Origin: Alphaproteobacteria bacterium | Lineage (GTDB): Bacteria; Pseudomonadota; Alphaproteobacteria; Caulobacterales; Maricaulaceae | Assembly: GCA_016124675.1 (NCBI GenBank) | Contig: WGNG01000004.1 | Location: 1-64,000, forward strand | Reading direction: 5' to 3' | Length of the DNA: 64,000 nucleotides | Shown here: positions 62,722-64,000 of the stretch, piece by piece | Layout: each line of letters opens with the position of its first letter | Numbering within the stretch: position 1 is the first letter of the stretch | Made by a program: the position numbers and the translations under genes | The notes under the pieces: generated by a model | The model's input: only the letters and a program-made list of their open reading frames with translations | Database searches by the model: none | What the model was told of the DNA's origin: nothing

Positions 62722-64000
62722 TGCGCGCCCGGGTGCTTGCCGCAGCGGCGGCCGCGCTGGCGGGCGCGGCGCTGGCGGGTTGTCAGCCTGCCGGGGTTGA
62801 CGCTGCGCCCGCCGCCGCCGCGCCTGCCGCTGCGCCGGAGAGGGCCGGGACCGTGCCCGTGCGCATCATCGCCCGCGTGCCGGAGAATGCCGGAGCGATC
62901 TATATCGCCGCCAATGTGGAGGCGCTGGGTCCCTGGCGGGCTGACGGCCTCCTCATGGACGGCGAGGGCGCGCAGCGCACCGCGCTGATTGAACTTCCTG
63001 ACGGGTTCGAACTTGAATTCAAGCTCACGGGCGGCGCCTGGGACCTCGAAGGAACCGGACCGTCGGGCACGGTGCTTCCCAATTTCCGCCACAGCGTGGC
63101 GGCGGACGGGGAGAATATTGTGGAGGTTGCAATCGTCGATTTCAAGCGACCGCCCGAGGCCTATATCGCCGACCCTGCAGGGTCCGGCGTGCTGGGTGAG
63201 CTGATCTACTGGACCGATGTGCAGAGCGCCTTCCTCGATCAGACGCGTCATGTGTCGGTCTGGCTGCCGCCCGGCTATGGCGAGGATGCGGACCGGCGCT
63301 ACCCGGTCATCTACATGCATGACGGCCAGAACCTGTTCGATCCGCGCATCGCCAATACCGGGACCGACTGGGGCGTGGACGAGGCGATGATGCGCAATGC
63401 CGGGGCGGGGCTGCACGAGGCGGCCATCGTGGTGGGCGTGTGGAGCACCAGCCGGCGCGGCTACGAGCTCTCGCCCTGGCATGGCGGGCCGGACTATGCG
63501 CGCATGATCGTCGAGGAGATCAAGCCGCGCGTGGACGCACAGTTTCGCACGCGGCCTGATCGCGCCAGCACCTTCACCATGGGATCGTCCATGGGCGGGC
63601 TCATCTCGCTGTATCTGGTGCGCGCGCATCCTGACGTGTTCAGCGCCTGCGGCTGCGTGTCCACCCATGTGCCGCTGAGCCCGGCCATGGCGAGCGAGTT
63701 TCTGGGCCTCGAGCCGGGCGGCTGGCCGGACGCCGCCACGCCCTATCTGGTCCAGGAGGCCCGCGCCGGCGCCGAGCTGCCCGCCGATGTGCGGCTCTAT
63801 TTTGACTGGGGCACCACGACGCTCGACGCCAGCTATGGTCCGGTCATGGAGACGCTGCGCCCGTGGATCGAAGCCCAGGGCCTGGTGGCGGGCGAGACCT
63901 ATGCCTATCGCGCGTTTGAGGGCGCGCCCCATAACGAGGCCGCCTGGCGCGAGCGCGTGCATCTGCAACTCGCCTGGCTGCTGGGCGGCATCGATCCGGC
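62721..64000 (+). CDS. Exported esterase-D-type alpha/beta hydrolase with N-terminal starch-binding-like domain (cut by window edge)
   Basis: At least 426 residues, running off the right edge. A lipoprotein signal ends in ALAGC (cysteine 21), followed by an alanine/proline linker and a beta-rich domain at residues about 47-135 (VPVRIIARVPENAGAIYIAAN, LGPWRADGLLM, FELEFKLTGGAWDLEGTG; each under 22 residues) that recalls CBM20-type starch-binding modules. The rest is an esterase-D/putative-esterase hydrolase: WLPPGYGEDADRRYPVIYMHDGQNLF (residues about 180-205) and nucleophile serine in TMGSSMGGLISLY. It overlaps the GH97 stop by one base (TGATG), so the two are co-translated. It may deacylate a modified glucan. 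Confidence 0.85.
   Translation, partial: MRARVLAAAAAALAGAALAGCQPAGVDAAPAAAAPAAAPERAGTVPVRIIARVPENAGAIYIAANVEALGPWRADGLLMDGEGAQRTALIELPDGFELEFKLTGGAWDLEGTGPSGTVLPNFRHSVAADGENIVEVAIVDFKRPPEAYIADPAGSGVLGELIYWTDVQSAFLDQTRHVSVWLPPGYGEDADRRYPVIYMHDGQNLFDPRIANTGTDWGVDEAMMRNAGAGLHEAAIVVGVWSTSRRGYELSPWHGGPDYARMIVEEIKPRVDAQFRTRPDRASTFTMGSSMGGLISLYLVRAHPDVFSACGCVSTHVPLSPAMASEFLGLEPGGWPDAATPYLVQEARAGAELPADVRLYFDWGTTTLDASYGPVMETLRPWIEAQGLVAGETYAYRAFEGAPHNEAAWRERVHLQLAWLLGGIDP

Overview
The window is high-GC DNA from an alphaproteobacterium, most likely of the Hyphomonadales/Maricaulales/Caulobacterales type. The evidence is a GAAC-N7-GAAC LexA box in front of an imuA-imuB-dnaE2 mutasome, a ScfR/PccR-type regulator facing the glyoxylate-shunt genes, several large TonB-dependent receptors (TBDRs), and a Caulobacter-like maltodextrin locus that includes flavin-dependent halogenases. 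The family is inferred from gene content, not from a marker-gene comparison.

Layout. 1-2.7 kb: a small island with an IS630 transposase tail, a lower-GC AAA ATPase fused to a TOPRIM-like domain (possible defence protein), and about 780 bases of repeats. 2.7-12 kb: housekeeping genes (gltA, gltX, a YceI protein, a dGTPase, an A-type Fe-S carrier, a nitroreductase, an S9 peptidase, an unknown protein). 12.3-14.8 kb: a TBDR with a terminator. 14.9-19.4 kb: aceA-aceB and a divergent ScfR-type regulator. 19.4-21.1 kb: a BON-like envelope protein and a helix-hairpin-helix protein. 21.1-28.8 kb: a catabolic cluster (amidase, CoA ligase, two MmgE/PrpD proteins, divergent CoA-transferase-like gene and GntR regulator). 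28.8-34.8 kb: a second copy of the 160-base palindromic repeat, then the SOS mutasome. 34.9-39.6 kb: DUF1838 protein, TBDR and CpcT/CpeT-like protein, with a shared palindrome. 39.6-46.7 kb: housekeeping genes (aroC, J-domain protein, pdxH, DUF1499, MurD-like ligase, threonine synthase-like, lipoprotein, tRNA-Lys). 46.9-64 kb: the maltodextrin locus.

How the genes work together. In the last 17 kb, maltodextrins would cross the outer membrane through the TBDR and be trimmed in the periplasm by an exported GH13 amylase and a GH97 alpha-glucosidase. They would then enter through the MFS carrier and be hydrolysed by a cytoplasmic GH13 glucosidase, under a LacI repressor. Repeated TTGCA-N6-TGCAA-like palindromes lie in three of the intergenic regions. 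Two halogenases, a phytanoyl-CoA-dioxygenase-family enzyme and an exported esterase with a starch-binding-like domain are embedded in or beside it and their roles are unexplained.

The strongest candidates for something undescribed are the DUF1838-TBDR-CpcT unit with its shared operator, the amidase/MmgE cluster whose CoA-transferase homologue lacks the catalytic glutamate, the 160-base palindromic element whose core is inverted between two copies, and the single-chain ATPase-TOPRIM protein beside the IS remnant.
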